A stretch of DNA of 64,000 nt from Rhynchopus euleeides (Eukaryota; Euglenozoa; Diplonemea; Diplonemida; Diplonemidae): assembly GCA_963210315.1 (NCBI GenBank), contig OY723264.1, positions 1,178,001-1,242,000 of the forward strand. The letters run 5' to 3'. Within the stretch, counting starts at the first letter, position 1. Every line of letters starts with the position of its first letter. Shown here one piece after another: positions 9,737 through 22,641 of the stretch. Below the pieces are notes generated by a model, which had not been told where the DNA came from, did no database searches, and worked only from the letters and a program-made list of their open reading frames with translations. Position numbers and translations under genes: made by a program.

Positions 9737-10865
9737 TACCCCCCCCCCCCCCATTTTCAAAATATCTGAAAAGAGAAAAAAACTGAAAAAAACAACCTCC
9801 CTTCTGGCAACAGTGTCCACAGGCGCCACTGTCTTATCCCGCACGTCAGGCTGGAGATGATCGGCACCAACAATGCCTGCATTTTTTTTCTTCTCGTTAG
9901 CTTGCGGAGGGAGATCTCGGGTGAAAGCCCTGAATCATCACTCCCCGTTGATTGGTTTTGGGGCCAAAAAAAATACGGTTCGGGAAGGCGGGAGTGAGGT
10001 GGGGGTGGGGGTGGGGGAAGAGTGGCCTGATATTTTGTTCCCTATATCCACACACATACCCACGCATACCCTCCACTTGGGCAAAGCAAACTGGCAAGCA
10101 CGCTCGAACAAAACGCAAGCCCGATTCCTCACCTTGCCCATCCCTCATTCCCACCCCTTCCCTCTCCCACACCCTCAGGCAAGAAGTGGAAGGAAGTTCC
10201 TGCTGATGCATTCCATGCCATTGGGGGCCCTCGCTACGAGTCACTGTGAGTCACGAGTCGTCAGTTGTCAGCCAAACATGGCTGACTTCTCACTTTTTCT
10301 CACTCAGTCACACTTGGTAGCGAGGGCCCCCATTTGTATTTTTTAAAAAAAAATCCCAACAGCAACTCCAAGTTTGCAGCAAAGCGGCAGAAACCCCGAC
10401 TCGCGAAGATGGGAGAAACGAATGGTTGGCAACAGAAGCAGCGGCGCTATGATAGCAGCGAAAAAAATATACCAAAAAAACAAGCAGATGCGCAACTCGA
10501 GGAAGGCGGTGAATGTCGTAAAACTATTGTGGAATGAGGCGTTGAAATATGGTTGGGGGGGTGGGGAGGAGCGCTGCAGGCAACACGGCAGTCGCGTAGC
10601 AGACACATCCCCACCGCAGACCCCACCTCCTGCCTTTCTGACCGGTCCCCAAATGTATGCGGCTATGGCATGTTCCACCTGCACCCAACTCGCTCACCCA
10701 ACCAACCGCTGTGGGGGGATGGAGTCCCGCCTTCTGCCAACAATTGGTCAGGCTGTTGCCACACAGAACCTACAGCACATGTTGACACCATATCCCCTCA
10801 CAGGTGGGCAGGGCAGGCGTGCCGTCTGGCAGCCGCTGTGCGTTGTGCTGCAGTGGGGTGGTGCA
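9737..10865. other. spacer upstream of the first gene; holds MITE copy 2
   Basis: Apart from the MITE at 10223-10331 this holds G-rich and A-rich spacer. The frame of the zinc-finger gene stays open leftward to 10374, but that part has no ATG-led coding character and includes a likely acceptor (TTGTGCTGCAG, ending 10853) just before the chosen ATG. Confidence 0.5.
10223..10331. mobile_element. 109 bp MITE, copy 2
   Basis: Same length and ends as copy 1, and nearly identical in sequence. It is flanked by a 3 bp duplication ATT (10220-10222 and 10332-10334). Confidence 0.9.
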
Positions 10866-12911
10866 ATGCACTCCTGGCGCTGCGATGCGTGTGCCTGCGG
10901 CAACCCCGATGCCGCGTCGTGCTGCCTGGAGTGCGGCACACCCCGTAGCGAGGAGGTGGGCGGCGCGCCTGCCGACGACGCTGCGGCGAACCACACGCTG
11001 CGTGTGGAGGCGGCGCTGATCGACCCGGACCTGGAGGTGGTTGAGCCTGACAACCAGCCGCGGCGGGGGTCGCCGAGGCGGCGTGAAGGCCACGCCCGCG
11101 AGTGGATTGTCGCTGACAAGCGTGCGCACCACTCCCTGTGCCTGGTGACAATGCGGCACTTCCACGCGCAGAGCGTGTCACCCGCCCTGGTTCGTGATGT
11201 GATGTCGGACGTGCGGCGGTGCGGCGTGCACGGTGCGCTCGTGATCCTCGAAGGCAAGCTGCGCCTCGATGTCAAAGGTGCTGACGACAGCCACAGCCTC
11301 CCTGTGGACGATGCGGCAGCCCTTGCCCTGCTCGACGCGCCTGTCGAGCTGCACACCCTGACGCCAGACCTCAGTGCCTCCGTGCGCGGTGCCATCCTCC
11401 GTGTGGTAGACCCTGCGGTGCACGGCCCGTCACACGCTTGGAAGCTTCAGTACAACGTGACCCGCAAGGTGGCGAAGGCAGCCGTGCGCACCATGGCATC
11501 GCCCCCGGCGCGCCCCGCAGCTGTGAAGCGCAGCACCGACGAGCGGCACACCCAGGGGCAGGGGGCCAAGCAGGAGGCGAGGCAGCAGCGCGGCAAGGCG
11601 AAGCCGTTCTCCTCTGTCTCGTCAGTATCGTCTTTGCCTGCTTCGGCTTCCAGTCACTCATCCCCGCTGCGGTCTTCTTCATCGTCTTTCGGAGTGACAA
11701 CACGCCCGACAGAGCGGCACAGCGTGGACGTGCTGGCAGACGTGGTGTCTGCCGGGTCGTGGCGGCACCCCCCGAGGGAGTCGTCGCCACCCCCACACGT
11801 CCCACAGCCCCCGCCCCCCTCGCAGGGCTCCGTGCGCACCATCTACGTGTCGGAGGTCAGCACCGAGAGGCGCGCCCGCGCGCAGCGCCGGCGCGAGCTC
11901 CTCGCAGAGCTGCAGGAGATCGAGCGCCTCGACAGGGAGGAGGAGGACCGCCTCAGCACGTGCGCCAGCTCCCGCGCCTGCGAGGCGCCTGACATGGGGG
12001 AGGTCCTGCCGCACCGCTATGCGACGGCACCGGCCCATGTGGTGGCACCGGCCCCCGCTCCCCACCGCCACGCCACCGCTGCTTACGAGAAAGCACCCCC
12101 TGCTGCTCACCGCGCTCCCGCATCCCCAGAGCCCCGCCTGCCGTGCACTGCACAGGCCACACACCACACCCGCAACACCACCGCCGCCACCACCACCCAC
12201 CCCGCTCCCATGCGCGATGCGGGTGTGCGCCGGGTGGACTTCCCGCCTTCACCAGCACCCCCGATTGCGAGTGTGCCCGCAGCATCACCCACTCACATGC
12301 ACGGTGGGCGGTACAGTGCGCGGTCACCCGTGCCCCCCCTCGGTGGTGGCGTGCAGGGCGATGCGGGCGGCAGGTCGGATGTGCCGAGGGTGGGGCGCCC
12401 CCCCGCCCCTGCGGCGGATGAGCTGCCGCCGCCGCACAACCCGCGTGCGGTGGAGCTGCCCAGCAGCAGGCCTGTGGACCCACATCAGGGTGCGGCAGGG
12501 CGCAGGGGGAGCTATATCATGGCGCGGGGGTGCGGGGTGGCGGAGCTGCCGCAGGGGTCTGGCGTCCCGCAGGCGCGCGACGTGTCGCCGCTGGAGGCGC
12601 GCAGGTGGGAGAGGGAGCAGGAGCGCGGGGGCGGCGCGGCAGCCGAGCAGCTGGCGCGCTTCCGGCCCGACATGTCACTCCGGTACATCAACAGCGGTAG
12701 CGATGGGAGGAGGGCCTCCAATCCCTACTCAACGGTGACGCATGCAGGGGCGCATATCCCGTCACCACAGCCGGTGCCGTCCCCTTCGCACCGCATGGAT
12801 ACGACTGCTGCTGGGATTCGGGTCGGGAGGCCGGTGCCTGCCTTCACCGTGTCGCCGCGTGCACCATCAGAGGAGTATCGGCAGTCTGCGGAGGCGACGG
12901 ATATGTTCTGA
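10866..12911 (+). CDS. RanBP2-type zinc-finger protein with disordered Pro/Ser/Arg tail
   Basis: The 681-residue protein opens directly with a RanBP2-type zinc ribbon: W4, C6, C9, N13, C20, C23, then GTPR. Such fingers bind single-stranded RNA or ubiquitin. Residues about 75-205 look globular and unrecognised (HHSLCLVTMRHFHAQSVSP onward). The rest is low-complexity Pro/Ala/Arg with one charged helix (TERRARAQRRRELLAELQEI) near residue 340. I start at 10866 because the finger begins there and an AG after a T/G-rich tract (10852-10853) could receive a spliced leader. No intron is needed. Neighbours give no function; a role in RNA or ubiquitin binding is inferred from the finger only. Confidence 0.75.
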   Translation: MHSWRCDACACGNPDAASCCLECGTPRSEEVGGAPADDAAANHTLRVEAALIDPDLEVVEPDNQPRRGSPRRREGHAREWIVADKRAHHSLCLVTMRHFHAQSVSPALVRDVMSDVRRCGVHGALVILEGKLRLDVKGADDSHSLPVDDAAALALLDAPVELHTLTPDLSASVRGAILRVVDPAVHGPSHAWKLQYNVTRKVAKAAVRTMASPPARPAAVKRSTDERHTQGQGAKQEARQQRGKAKPFSSVSSVSSLPASASSHSSPLRSSSSSFGVTTRPTERHSVDVLADVVSAGSWRHPPRESSPPPHVPQPPPPSQGSVRTIYVSEVSTERRARAQRRRELLAELQEIERLDREEEDRLSTCASSRACEAPDMGEVLPHRYATAPAHVVAPAPAPHRHATAAYEKAPPAAHRAPASPEPRLPCTAQATHHTRNTTAATTTHPAPMRDAGVRRVDFPPSPAPPIASVPAASPTHMHGGRYSARSPVPPLGGGVQGDAGGRSDVPRVGRPPAPAADELPPPHNPRAVELPSSRPVDPHQGAAGRRGSYIMARGCGVAELPQGSGVPQARDVSPLEARRWEREQERGGGAAAEQLARFRPDMSLRYINSGSDGRRASNPYSTVTHAGAHIPSPQPVPSPSHRMDTTAAGIRVGRPVPAFTVSPRAPSEEYRQSAEATDMF

Positions 12912-14479
12912 GTGGGGGAGAAGGAAGCTTTGAGTGAGCCGACCAGTGTCTGCCCCTCTCGCTCTGCTCAGCGAGCCTGTCTGCCGAGAAGCAGGCAGGC
13001 CATGATGCGTGCTGTGTGTTGGAGGCGCACTGCTGCTTCACCTGGCTGTGTTCAGCGCTTCGGAGGAACGAATGCCCAGGGGCTCATGCCTTTGGAGACG
13101 GCCTTGTGCCGTGTGACGGGGGGAGGAAACCAAAACAGAGCGGCAAAAAAGAAAAAGAAATCCCATGCTCACAAGCACACCCCACTCAGAATCACCGCCC
13201 CCCTCCCACCCCCGCCCTCAGTAGATCGGAAGAAAGGCTTGCTATAGGGGGGGCTTGTCATAATGCCCCCCCCCCCCTCTGCGTCCCGCCTGTCCACCCC
13301 CCTCCTCCACTTCTCTGACCTCCAGTGCTGAGGTTGTGTGTTGTGATCACGGCGTGCTCCTGAATTCTGTTGGCGGGGGGTCTTGGCTCGCTCGTTTATG
13401 GAGGACACAGGCTGGCATGTTCGTGAACTTGATTGAGCCAGTGTTTCCCCCGCCATGCGCATACTCAACGTTCTGACCAGTTACAATCGTCGAAATGAAT
13501 CGAAGTCGCAAAGTAACAAAGGTGCCAGTTGTCAGCTGCGGTTACACTATTCCAACAAGAGCTTCAAAGGAAAATGTGTGACTGAACGTTATCATCAACA
13601 GGAGCTTCTTGCCCCTAAAGCACACGATGTATGCGACCAACGAAGGCATTCCGCATGGAAAGTAACGCCCAGCTTTGAGTAATCGTGATCTGCACAGCAA
13701 CCCACACCCCCCTCTCCTCTGACAAGGGTTGTGAAGTGTATGTGTGTGTGTGAAAGCGGCGAACGCATCGCACCAACCGTTAGTTGTGCCGCCGCCAAAC
13801 AGGGGAACAGAGAGAGACAGACAGGGCGTGGCTTAAGTGCCGCATCCCACAAAAAAAATATGATGCCCCCTTGTGTGTCTCGCTGTGCCAAACACACAAG
13901 GGGTGCCATCGGCTTCTCAGACTCGTTCTTCTGCCCACCCAGCTGGGAAACCTTCGGCGGGATGTTGCAAACAAAAATGCTCCCAACACGCTCCTCCCGT
14001 TGAAGGGCTGAACCGACACTGCTGCACGCACATCGTCATATCCCGGGTGTTCGGATTACATCAGATAATCACCGTGAATTGCATCGAGAGCAGTGCACCC
14101 AGCAACACGCAGAGGTGTGAAAAGTGAGGGTAGAGCGGATGTCAGTGTAGGTGCCAGTGTAGGTCTAGTCACCCAAATGGGCGTGCCCCCACGCTCCTTA
14201 GAGTCCACTGCGACATTGGAGCATAGAACGGATCGGTTCCAAAATATCAAGGCTGACAGTCGGCGTGTGGCCGGCCCACCCCCCTCACCCCCACCCTTTC
14301 TGCCTGCTGGTTTAGCCTGTCTTTGAACCCGTTTATTGCATCCCTCCTCTGCGGTGCTCATTGGGGCCCACAGCTAACACCCCCTCTCGCAGGGTGGATG
14401 CGTATGGGACGCATAGGGGTGTCATAGGGGCGAGCGTGACGACCCCGGGGCCCCGAGTACGCCGATTGGGTGCGTGGCG
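12912..14479. other. intergenic, no gene recognised
   Basis: Mixed spacer with C and G runs. A candidate acceptor (CCCCCTCTCGCAG, about 14380-14392) precedes the next gene. A 9-codon upstream frame starting at ATGCGTATGG (about 14397) lies in its presumed leader. Confidence 0.5.
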
Positions 14480-17400
14480 ATGCCCTCGTCAGATGGGCAC
14501 ACAGAGCGCCCCTCTTTGCAGCGCAGCAAGCATGGGTCTCGTGAGGCGCGTCTGGAGCGGCTGACGGCAGAGGCAGGGCAGGACAACAGGCTGCTGCGTG
14601 ACAGGGTGGCCGAGCTGGGGACGCGCCTCGACACCAAGGAGATCTACCACGCGGAGGCTCTGGAGCACGTCCAGGTGCTGCGCGACAAGCTGGCGGCTGC
14701 GGAGACCCGGATCTCGTCGACCGAGTCGGCCAAGTCTGACCTGGCAGATGAGCTGCGGTGCAGGGAGTCTGAGCTGCAAGACCTCATTGCCACGTTCCGT
14801 GAGGAGGCGAAGTCGACACGACGCACCATCAAGAGCATGGACATGCACAGCATAGATAGCGATCGGCGGACAGCGGAGCTCGCAAGCGAGTATGGTGATT
14901 TTATTTCAGTCACATCATTGCCAGCCAGGGGTTGGTTGGATCCGGCATCCAAGCAGCGGGGTTTCTATAAGTTGTAGAAACACCGCTGTTAAGATGCGGG
15001 GTGGAAAAGACCATGGGGCATACATGAGGAGATTCACGGGCACCGGAGGTTGGTACTGCTTTGATGGTCTCAGCTTCTTATGATCCCTTTCTCCGTATCT
15101 TTGACTTGCTGTGCGGTCGTCAGTGCCGACGTCCTTCCGTTTGCATGCGAGACAGAGGGAGGGGGGTTTCTTCTTGTGGTGCACTGCGGTCCAGCAAACC
15201 TGTTCAGCTTCTCACGGATCTCAGACGCTATGCGTACTGGATCATTGCCTGCATGTCTCCACTCCACGGCACTCCACAGGCTCGAAGAGACGCGATCCCG
15301 CTTAGAGGCAGCAGAGGCAGCGCTGTCACGGACGGGGAGCCGTGCATCGTCAGAGTCCACTGACGCCCCTCGGAGCGGCGGAGGCAGCAGCCACGGGATT
15401 GGGCATGCGTCTCGCAGGGGGAGTGCCGGGCAGAGCATGGGCAGCGTCCCATTTGCCGCTGCGCACAGCACAGCCCGCAGCACACAGCCCGGTGCAGGCA
15501 GCGTGGCCTCCGTGGGGCAGATAGAGCGGCACCGCTCTGCACGCAGCACCGAATCCTCTGCGCACAGCTCTGCCGGCACGGATGCAGCTGCGGAGCGCAG
15601 CGCAGCACACACAGGCAGCCAGAGGGGCCACAACGCCACACCGCCCACCCTGTGGGGCACACCCCGCGGCAGCCCTGCGCACAGCGCACACAGCGCACCC
15701 CACCCTGGGCGCAGCGCGCAGGAAGGTGTGGGGCAGCACGCCACCCGCGGCGGTGCGGATGTGCACAGCGCAGACAGCTCGCTGGGGCGCAGCCATGCGC
15801 ACAACACCACGGGGTACACGGCAAGCCACATCCCGGAACACAGCGTATCGGAGGTGCACAGCGGAGAACCCACCCCGCAGAGGCGACACAGCTCGGTTGG
15901 ACGCAGTGCAGACAGCCAGGCACAGCGTGCATCGGGGTATCGCACATCTGGGCACAGCGAGGGGCATGATGTGGCCAGCGCAGATCAGAGCCGGATGCAG
16001 TCCACGCCAGGGCACACCGAGCACAGCCTGAGGGGGCACGCAGTGCAGGATGCGGTGGGTCAGCGCGCAGCGGGGGGCAGTGAGGCGCGGAGCGCTGACT
16101 ACGCGCTGTCGGGGCGCAGCCGGATGCACGGCACGCCCCGGCACAGCGCCTCCAGCAGCGTGGGGGGTGTGGAGTGGCATGCGGGGGGTGGGCAGGGTGC
16201 GGGGCAGGCGCGCAGCACAGGGCACAGCAGGGTGTCGGATGGGCACAGCGTGGAGCGTGCCGCACGCAGGGGCGAGGCGGAGGTGCACGGCGCAGGCCGG
16301 AGCACCTTGGGGGGGCGCACGCAGCACACAGGTGAGGACAGCGCTGATGGCTACACTCTGACGGGGCGCAGTGAGTCGCAGAACATCGCTGGGTATGCCC
16401 CCCGCAGCGTGCGGCACGGCTCAGGGGCTCAGGGGAGTGCAGCGCACTGCCCCGATGCGGCGCCTGAGGGGCGGGTGTCGCCGATGCCGAGTGCGCCGCA
16501 GACCCCGACGTTGCACATCCGCAGCTGCTCGTCGCAGTGGGGGCGGCTGGCGGATGCTGCCGAGGAGCAGCTGGCGGAGGGAGGGGCCGGCCTGCACGAC
16601 GAGGCGCAGTCGGGGCGTGGGTCGCAGGGGTGGCGCTCCCCGTCGCCCACCCCGCGCCTGCAGCCGCGCGCAGCGTCGGAAAGCAGCGGGCGCATGTCGC
16701 CCCCTGTGTCGCCTGGGTTCTCCGCGGCCTCGCTGCAGGGGGCAGAGGTGCGTGAGGTGCACCGCGCGCACGGGGTGTCGGCGCGGCCTCCCCACATCCC
16801 CACGCTGGACGTGGGGGGCGCGCGTGAGCAGCACCGCAGCAGCATGCGGGAGAGGGTGGACACTGGTGGTGAAGGGGCGGCCGTGTATCAGGGTGGCTCT
16901 TCCCGCGCCCACACGCCGCGTTCCCCGCAGAGTGTGGTGGCGTCTGTGGGTCAGCAGGAGCCGGACCAGAACCAGAGCCTCCAGGATCAGGTGTGTTTGG
17001 GGTGCGGTCTTGCCGCGAGCAAGGCGAGCTTGCAACTGTAAGGGGGGGGGGGGGGCAGTGGGAAGGGGTGGGGGTGGGGTGTTTGTTCGCAGTGAGATCA
17101 GTCTGAAGGGTGAGGCATCGCTCATGTCATGGTTTGACAGGATTCTGACAGATTTTTGCCGGATTTCAGATTGTTGTGACACGTGTGGGTCTGATTTCCA
17201 GCAAAAGAAGATCATTTGTCGGCAGGGAAGTGGTGGTGGAGAGCAGGGCTCAGACATTAGTGGGGAGGGGCAAGTGTTGTTAGCCCCCCGTTGAAAACTC
17301 TGCCTTGCAAACGTTTTATCCCACCACCACCCCCCCACAGTTCCAGCAGCTGCAGGCCCTGGTGCTGTCGCAACAAGTCATGATCGACGACCTCCGCACC

Positions 17401-18606
17401 ACCCCCAGCCTCGTGGGGCACTCCGACACCGCCACCCCGTCAGACGATCCCCCCGCCACCCACACGCTGCCCGCACCCCCCCGGCCGCAGCCCAGCAGGC
17501 CCCCGCCTGCAGAGGACACCTCCCCAGACCGACCGCCCCCCACACGCCGGAGCAGCGCCACAGCCCACCCGGGGGCGGAAGACGACACCCCACCGCCGGC
17601 AGGGCAGACCACCCACACCACACGCCGGCACACCTCCGTCACATCGCAGGCCGCTGCCGCCACACCGCAGCCTGCTCGGGGGCGCAGCCGGGAGGCCTCG
17701 CAGCACACCACCACCACCCACACCACGCGGGCGTCGGGATTTGCAAGGGGGGGGAGCCCTGCCACCAGGGGGGCGGCCTCCCATGGAGGTCGGGGGGGCG
17801 GCGCCGGCGTCGGCGTCGGTGGCTCCAGCGGCCGCAGCAGCGAGCCGCCTGCGCCGCGGCTCGCGCGCCCCGCGACGCCACCACCCACGCCTGCCGGCAG
17901 CGCGCGCCCTGTGGATGCGCCGAACCGAAGCCTCTCCCCGCAGGGGCGGCAGTCGCGCATGGAGGCCCCTGTGGGGCACGACGGGCTGCCGCTGCACAGC
18001 GGTGGCGGATGTGGGGGTGCCGGCTGCGACGCCATCCTGCTGCGCAACGCCGCGCTGGAGGCGGAGCTGCGTGCCGAGTGGGAGAGGGGGTCTTCCCTCG
18101 CGGCTGACCTGGATGCCAAGGCGCTGCAGGCTGCAGACTCGATGCAGGTGGCTGATGTGGCAGGGGCACGGCTCGCTGCAGCCGAGCGGGAGCTCGCCAT
18201 CCTGCGCGAGGCGCTGTGCGACCGTGACAGGCAGCTTGCGGAGACGCATAAGACAGTTGCTGACCTGCTTGCTGTTGAGGTTCTCTATCAGACGTTGCTG
18301 GACACCGCCAGCACGCTCCCCAAGCAGTATCGCACAAAGTTTGACAGGGTGTTGGCGCGGCGCGCCCAGAGCCCTGTGGCCATCCCCGTGGTGAGCGTGT
18401 GCCTCGACCCACCGGAGGTGCTGCCGCCGGGGCTGCCGTCGCCCTGCAGGGGCGGTGCTGGGCTGGGGAGGCTGCTGTCGCAGCTGGAGGCTCCGAAGTA
18501 TGTCTCGGCGTCGGTGACGCGGAGGCTGGCGAGGGATGTCTCCCCGGTTGTGAAGCGGTCGGGCAGTGCGCGGGATCGGGCGCAGAGGCTTTCCAAGTGG
18601 GGCTAA
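14480..18606 (+). CDS. three-exon coiled-coil and Ser/His/Gly-rich protein
   Basis: Exons 14480-14889, 15280-16990 and 17341-18606 join in phase to give 1,128 residues. Introns begin GTATGG and GTGTGT and end CCACAG. Exon 1 and the start of exon 2 encode one coiled coil (LERLTAEAGQDNRLLRDRVA through RLEEAEAALS-like heptads), so the splice restores an uninterrupted helix, strong support for the model. Exon 2 is then a roughly 550-residue Ser/His/Gly/Ala/Arg-rich disordered tract with recurrent GHS and RSA words. Exon 3 is Pro/Thr-rich, then a second coiled coil (LRNAALEAELRAEWERGSSL, about residues 950-1040) and a basic C-terminus. Probably a cytoskeletal or scaffold protein; no named family. 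Confidence 0.75.
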
Positions 18607-19951
18607 AGGGGTGGGGGGGAACACCACCCGATCTTGCGCTCTTCTTTCACTCCTGCAGAGAGGGTGCGGCACACAGTGCGTGGTTTCCCCGTTGTGTCTT
18701 CTGGGTGTGTCGGTGGTCTGTGCAGGAACACTTCTGCAGAAAAGTGACATTCCCAAATTTTCCTGCACGCCCCTCCTAAAGATTTGCTCTCTGGGGTGTG
18801 GGTTGACTCTCCGCCCGAATCGTTGTGTTCGTGAAAAGAAAAAGCAACACCACATCACAGTTTGTTCCAGAGGTCCAGATAAGATGCTGTTCCGACCACC
18901 CCTCAGACGAGGGGTGCGGAGGCGCGGCAGGCACCCCCCCTGCCGCCTTCTCCTACTCCCTCTTTCCGTCCCGCTCTTTCTCTAGATTTTACATAGGCAC
19001 TGCCTCCTTCGCGATGCTCTACCACTATACACTCCCACGACCCTTCCCCTTGGCACGGAGTGGGTGCAAAATACGACACACTCGAGCCAAAACCATGGCA
19101 CACTCTCCTTCAACCCGTATTCCATCATCGTGGGGTATCGGACGAGCGCGGGAGGGTGTGGGTGGTTGGGTGGGTCAGCCTAGCAAGGGTGATCCCATAC
19201 CCCAAAGTCGGGGGTGGGTAGCCCCCCCTCGAAAAGTGGGGTCCGCCGTGCGCTAAATAGGCTCTTCTGTCTCTCGAGACTGTGACGCACACCCCCTTCT
19301 TCTCACGAGTGTCTGTATAGGGGGCTGTGTCCCGTGCTGGGGCCACCACCCAGTAAGGTCATCCAGCTGCCAGGAGGCCGGCATCCTGGAATGGCAGGGG
19401 GGGGGGGGGTTTGCATAATTTTACCCCCCCCCCCCCGATTCCCACATCCACCACCCCACGTCGTTCCACACCCGTGTCACATTCTTGCACTGTACTTTAG
19501 AGAGCAGTGGTGTAGTTAGAAGTAAATTCAAAGCAAAATTGTAAGAAGGAGGGGGGGGGGTGAGCTAACGAGCGTCGTGGCTTACTGGTGTCCCCCCCCC
19601 CCTCCCCCCCCTCACCCCCCTTCTTTCGTTTCCTACAATGCCCCCCCGACGTGCCGCGATGCCGTCTGAAGCCATGCGGTTGTATCATCCTTTGCGCCCC
19701 ATGTTGCACCCACCCCCATCCCCCTCGTCAGGAAGAGGGTGGCCCCAAGGTCATCCCCCCCCGCACATACACACGCCGCGACACAACCCCACCCCTTCCC
19801 CTTCACCCAAAGGGGGTGGCGGTGGTGCTGGTGACCGCCTTTAGGTTGGCCCACACCCCCTTCTGACCCACCCCACCCCACCCCATCCCGCCCGTTCCAT
19901 TCTTGCGGCGGGCTGGGCTGGCCTGGGGTGGGGTGGGGTGGGGGGAGAAAA

Positions 19952-20002
<51 letters not shown>

Positions 20003-20137
20003 TGGGCCAGAAAACGCCGCAGCTGAAACCCACCCCTCTAAACCTTCCGCCTGACGGGACTGAAGGGGGGGAGAGGGGGGGGGGGGTTTGGGTTCAAACC
20101 TTCAAAACCTCTCCCCGCTCCCCTTCCCCCCTCCCCC
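18607..20137. other. intergenic, no gene recognised
   Basis: Contains many C and G runs and an AG microsatellite at about 19945-19996. A C-rich tract (CCCCTTCCCCCCTCCCCC) immediately precedes the next ATG. No supported gene or RNA. Confidence 0.6.
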
Positions 20138-22641
20138 ATGCCCAAGACGATCCGGACCCGGTGTGCCAAAGATGGTATGGTGTACAGCCTTGCGTTTGAA
20201 GGGAATCTTAATAAGCTGAGGGTGTCGCAGCTGAAGACCTACCTGAGGAGTCTGACGGGGATCGACACTGTCAGGCAGGTGTTGGAGTTCGATGGCCTCG
20301 TCCTGCAGGACTCGATGTCCTGCTATGAAGCAGGTGTCTCTGTCGATGCTGTGCTGGATCTAGCCGAGCAGTCGGAGGATCACGAGGATGTATACAGCGA
20401 AGTGAACAGCAAGACTGAGGGGTCGGAGCACAACGCATCCTCTAAAGCATCGTCGCAGCGCCTGAGCTCCTCGGGGTGGTGCTGTGCGCCGGACCGCCGA
20501 ACCCCCTCCTCCTCCATCGACTACGACGAGGGCTACGGGGGTGACGACATCGCCACCTCCGTCTACGAGTCGGTCGCATCCCCCGCCACAGCACCCGCCG
20601 CCGCACCGCCCCTGCCACCCGCGGCCCGGCTGCCCCCTCCGGTGCCCCGCCCGGAGGCGCGTGCGGTGGCCCCGCATCACCACCACCACCACCACCACCA
20701 CCACCCCTCTGCGCCGTGCGATGCGCCCGCCCAGGCTGCCGCAGCGCCGCCACAGCCCCTGTCTGCAGTGATGGCCATCCCGATACCCCCTCGCCCTGTC
20801 ACGCCGCCGGTTGGCGTGGGGGGTGTGGCGGTGGGGCACCATCACCATCACCAGCAGCAGCAGCCACAGCAACAGCAGCAGCACCATCAGCCGCAGCAGC
20901 TGCCCCCCCAGGGTGACGGCATTCCTTTCGCAGCCCCTGGGGGCATGGGGCAGCAGAGCGATGCGGGTGGCCTGCGGGGTCACCTGCAGCCACCGGCGCC
21001 GCGCCAGGGGGAGGCTGGGTTCCTTGGGGCAGCTGTGCCGCGGCAGCAGCAGCAGCAGCAGCAACACCAGCAGCACGCGGCCCCCATCTTCGACACCGGG
21101 GACCGCGGGGGGCGGGCGCCCCCGCCTGCGCCTGCGCCGCACCCCCCGCAGGGCGGCAGGCTGCAGGCACACCCCTCGGCATTCGCGCCGCCGTTTCAAC
21201 CGCCGCAGCCGCAGCTCGGGAGGTGGGCTGCCTCCGCCGTGCCCACCCAACGCGAGCTGTCCTACGGCCTCTCCTCCTCGACCCTGTCGGATCTATCGGA
21301 TGCGGCGACATCCGCGCAGGGCACAGGGCCCAGGGCTCCGGGGTTTGCTGTGGGGGGGCAGGGCCCCCCTCGCAACGCGCCGACACCGCACCCGCCGCTG
21401 CCGCCCGCAGGGCGGCAGCGGGTGATGGCGCTGGAGGTCCCGACCCGGCAGCCGCAGTCGATGCTGCTGCAGCAGCGCGTCGGCCCGCATGTCAAGACGG
21501 CGGCACCGCCTCCTCCGCCCCCTGGGGTGTACCCCCCGCTGCCGCACGGCGGCAGCCCGGCAGGCGGGGCGTCGAGGGTGCCCGGTGGGCTGCTCGACCT
21601 TGGTGCGCTCCGCGGTTCAGGCCTCCCCTCTGTGGGTGCCCTCCCCAGGGGGGCGGCGGCGGCGCCGGGTTCCCTCGATGGGAGCAGCCATTCGGGGCAT
21701 GATGTGTCGGGCGGGATGGGGGTGGTTGAGTTCGACGATGTGTGTGACGATGCTGTGATAGATTGTATTGAAGAGCTTCCTGTGGGTGGTGGTGGTGTTG
21801 CTGGCAGGGCTCGTGGTGGTGAGGATGATGACGACGGGGATGAGCCGGAGTTTGTGGAGGTGCGGCAGATCGCCCCCCAGGCGCCTGCAGGGGGCAGGTG
21901 GGGGTCGCGGACCCCGCCTGCGGGCTGCATGGGGTCATTCGGGGACCATACGGGGTCGTCGGGGTCGCAGCAGCACCTGCGGGATCCCTCGTCGTTTCTC
22001 GTGTCGCCGCGATCGGAGGCGCGGGGCGTGCGGCACATGGTGGCGACCCAGATGCGCACCGACACCGACGACCTCCATTGGCAGGCAGAGGGGCACAAGT
22101 TCCACACACAGAGGCAGCTGAACAGCCTGCAGTTGGAACGTGCGGAGCACGAGCTGGCTCTGAAGAACACCATGCTGCAGCGCATGGGGCGGGAGGTATG
22201 GAGCGGGACGCAGGTGGATGGGTGCAGGTGGCTCTTTTACGTTTTCTTTGTGGGTGCAGCCGTTGCGTCATCATTCGAAGAAATCGAACCCATTTCGCTT
22301 GTATTGTAGATCCCCTGTCCAGCAACTGCGGGGGAACAGTTCCGGACTACTTTTCGTTGAGCACATCACAAAGAACACTCCAGTCTGGGCATCTTGTCAT
22401 GTCAAGGCAGGTCGTCAATACCAAAAATATCTCCCAACTTCCCTTCGCTGTTGATTTCTTTCTCATTTCACTTCACCCCCACCTCACTTCACTCACTAAC
22501 ACACTCTGTTGTGTGAGCTGTTCTGAAACCTCTTCACAATCCAACCACCCTCCCCCCTCCCAGGTCGAAATGGAGCTCGCCTACCTGCGGCAGAAAAGCA
22601 CTGTTGTGTCAGATATGACACTGTCGCCCAAAGCCCGTTGA
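20138..22641 (+). CDS. ubiquitin-like domain protein with poly-Gln/His/Pro middle and C-terminal coiled coil
   Basis: Exon 1 is 20138-22195, and exon 2 (22564-22641) encodes the last 25 residues; the join is phase 0. Total 711 residues. Residues 1-85 have the pattern of a ubiquitin-like fold (NLNKLRVSQLKTYLRSLTGI, VLEFDGLVLQDSMSCYEAGV). The middle is very rich in Pro with His and Gln runs (CAC and CAG repeats near 20680-20890 and 21040-21075), and Asp/Glu stretches follow. The end is a coiled coil continuing across the intron (LNSLQLERAEHELALKNTML then VEMELAYLRQK). Two genes downstream also open with a Ubl-like domain. Likely a scaffold or ubiquitin-pathway adaptor, by inference. Confidence 0.75.
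22281..22363 (+). repeat. truncated SINE-like copy inside an intron
   Basis: This + strand fragment matches the first about 83 bases of the family (AAATCG start, CCCTGTCCAGCAACTG, AGTTCCGGACTACTTTT). It lies in the 22196-22563 intron of the Ubl/poly-Gln gene. It is diverged and lacks the hairpin and tail. Confidence 0.7.

Noticed and set aside
15228..16417. Long minus-strand Cys/Ala/His-rich open frames opposite the Ser/His/Gly gene
   Set aside because: They are antisense shadows of a GC-rich low-complexity exon. The + strand frame has coiled coils continued across in-phase splice junctions.
20360..22185. Minus-strand open frames opposite the Ubl/poly-Gln gene
   Set aside because: Their Arg/Gly/Val/Leu runs arise from the complement of CAG, CAC and CCG repeats.
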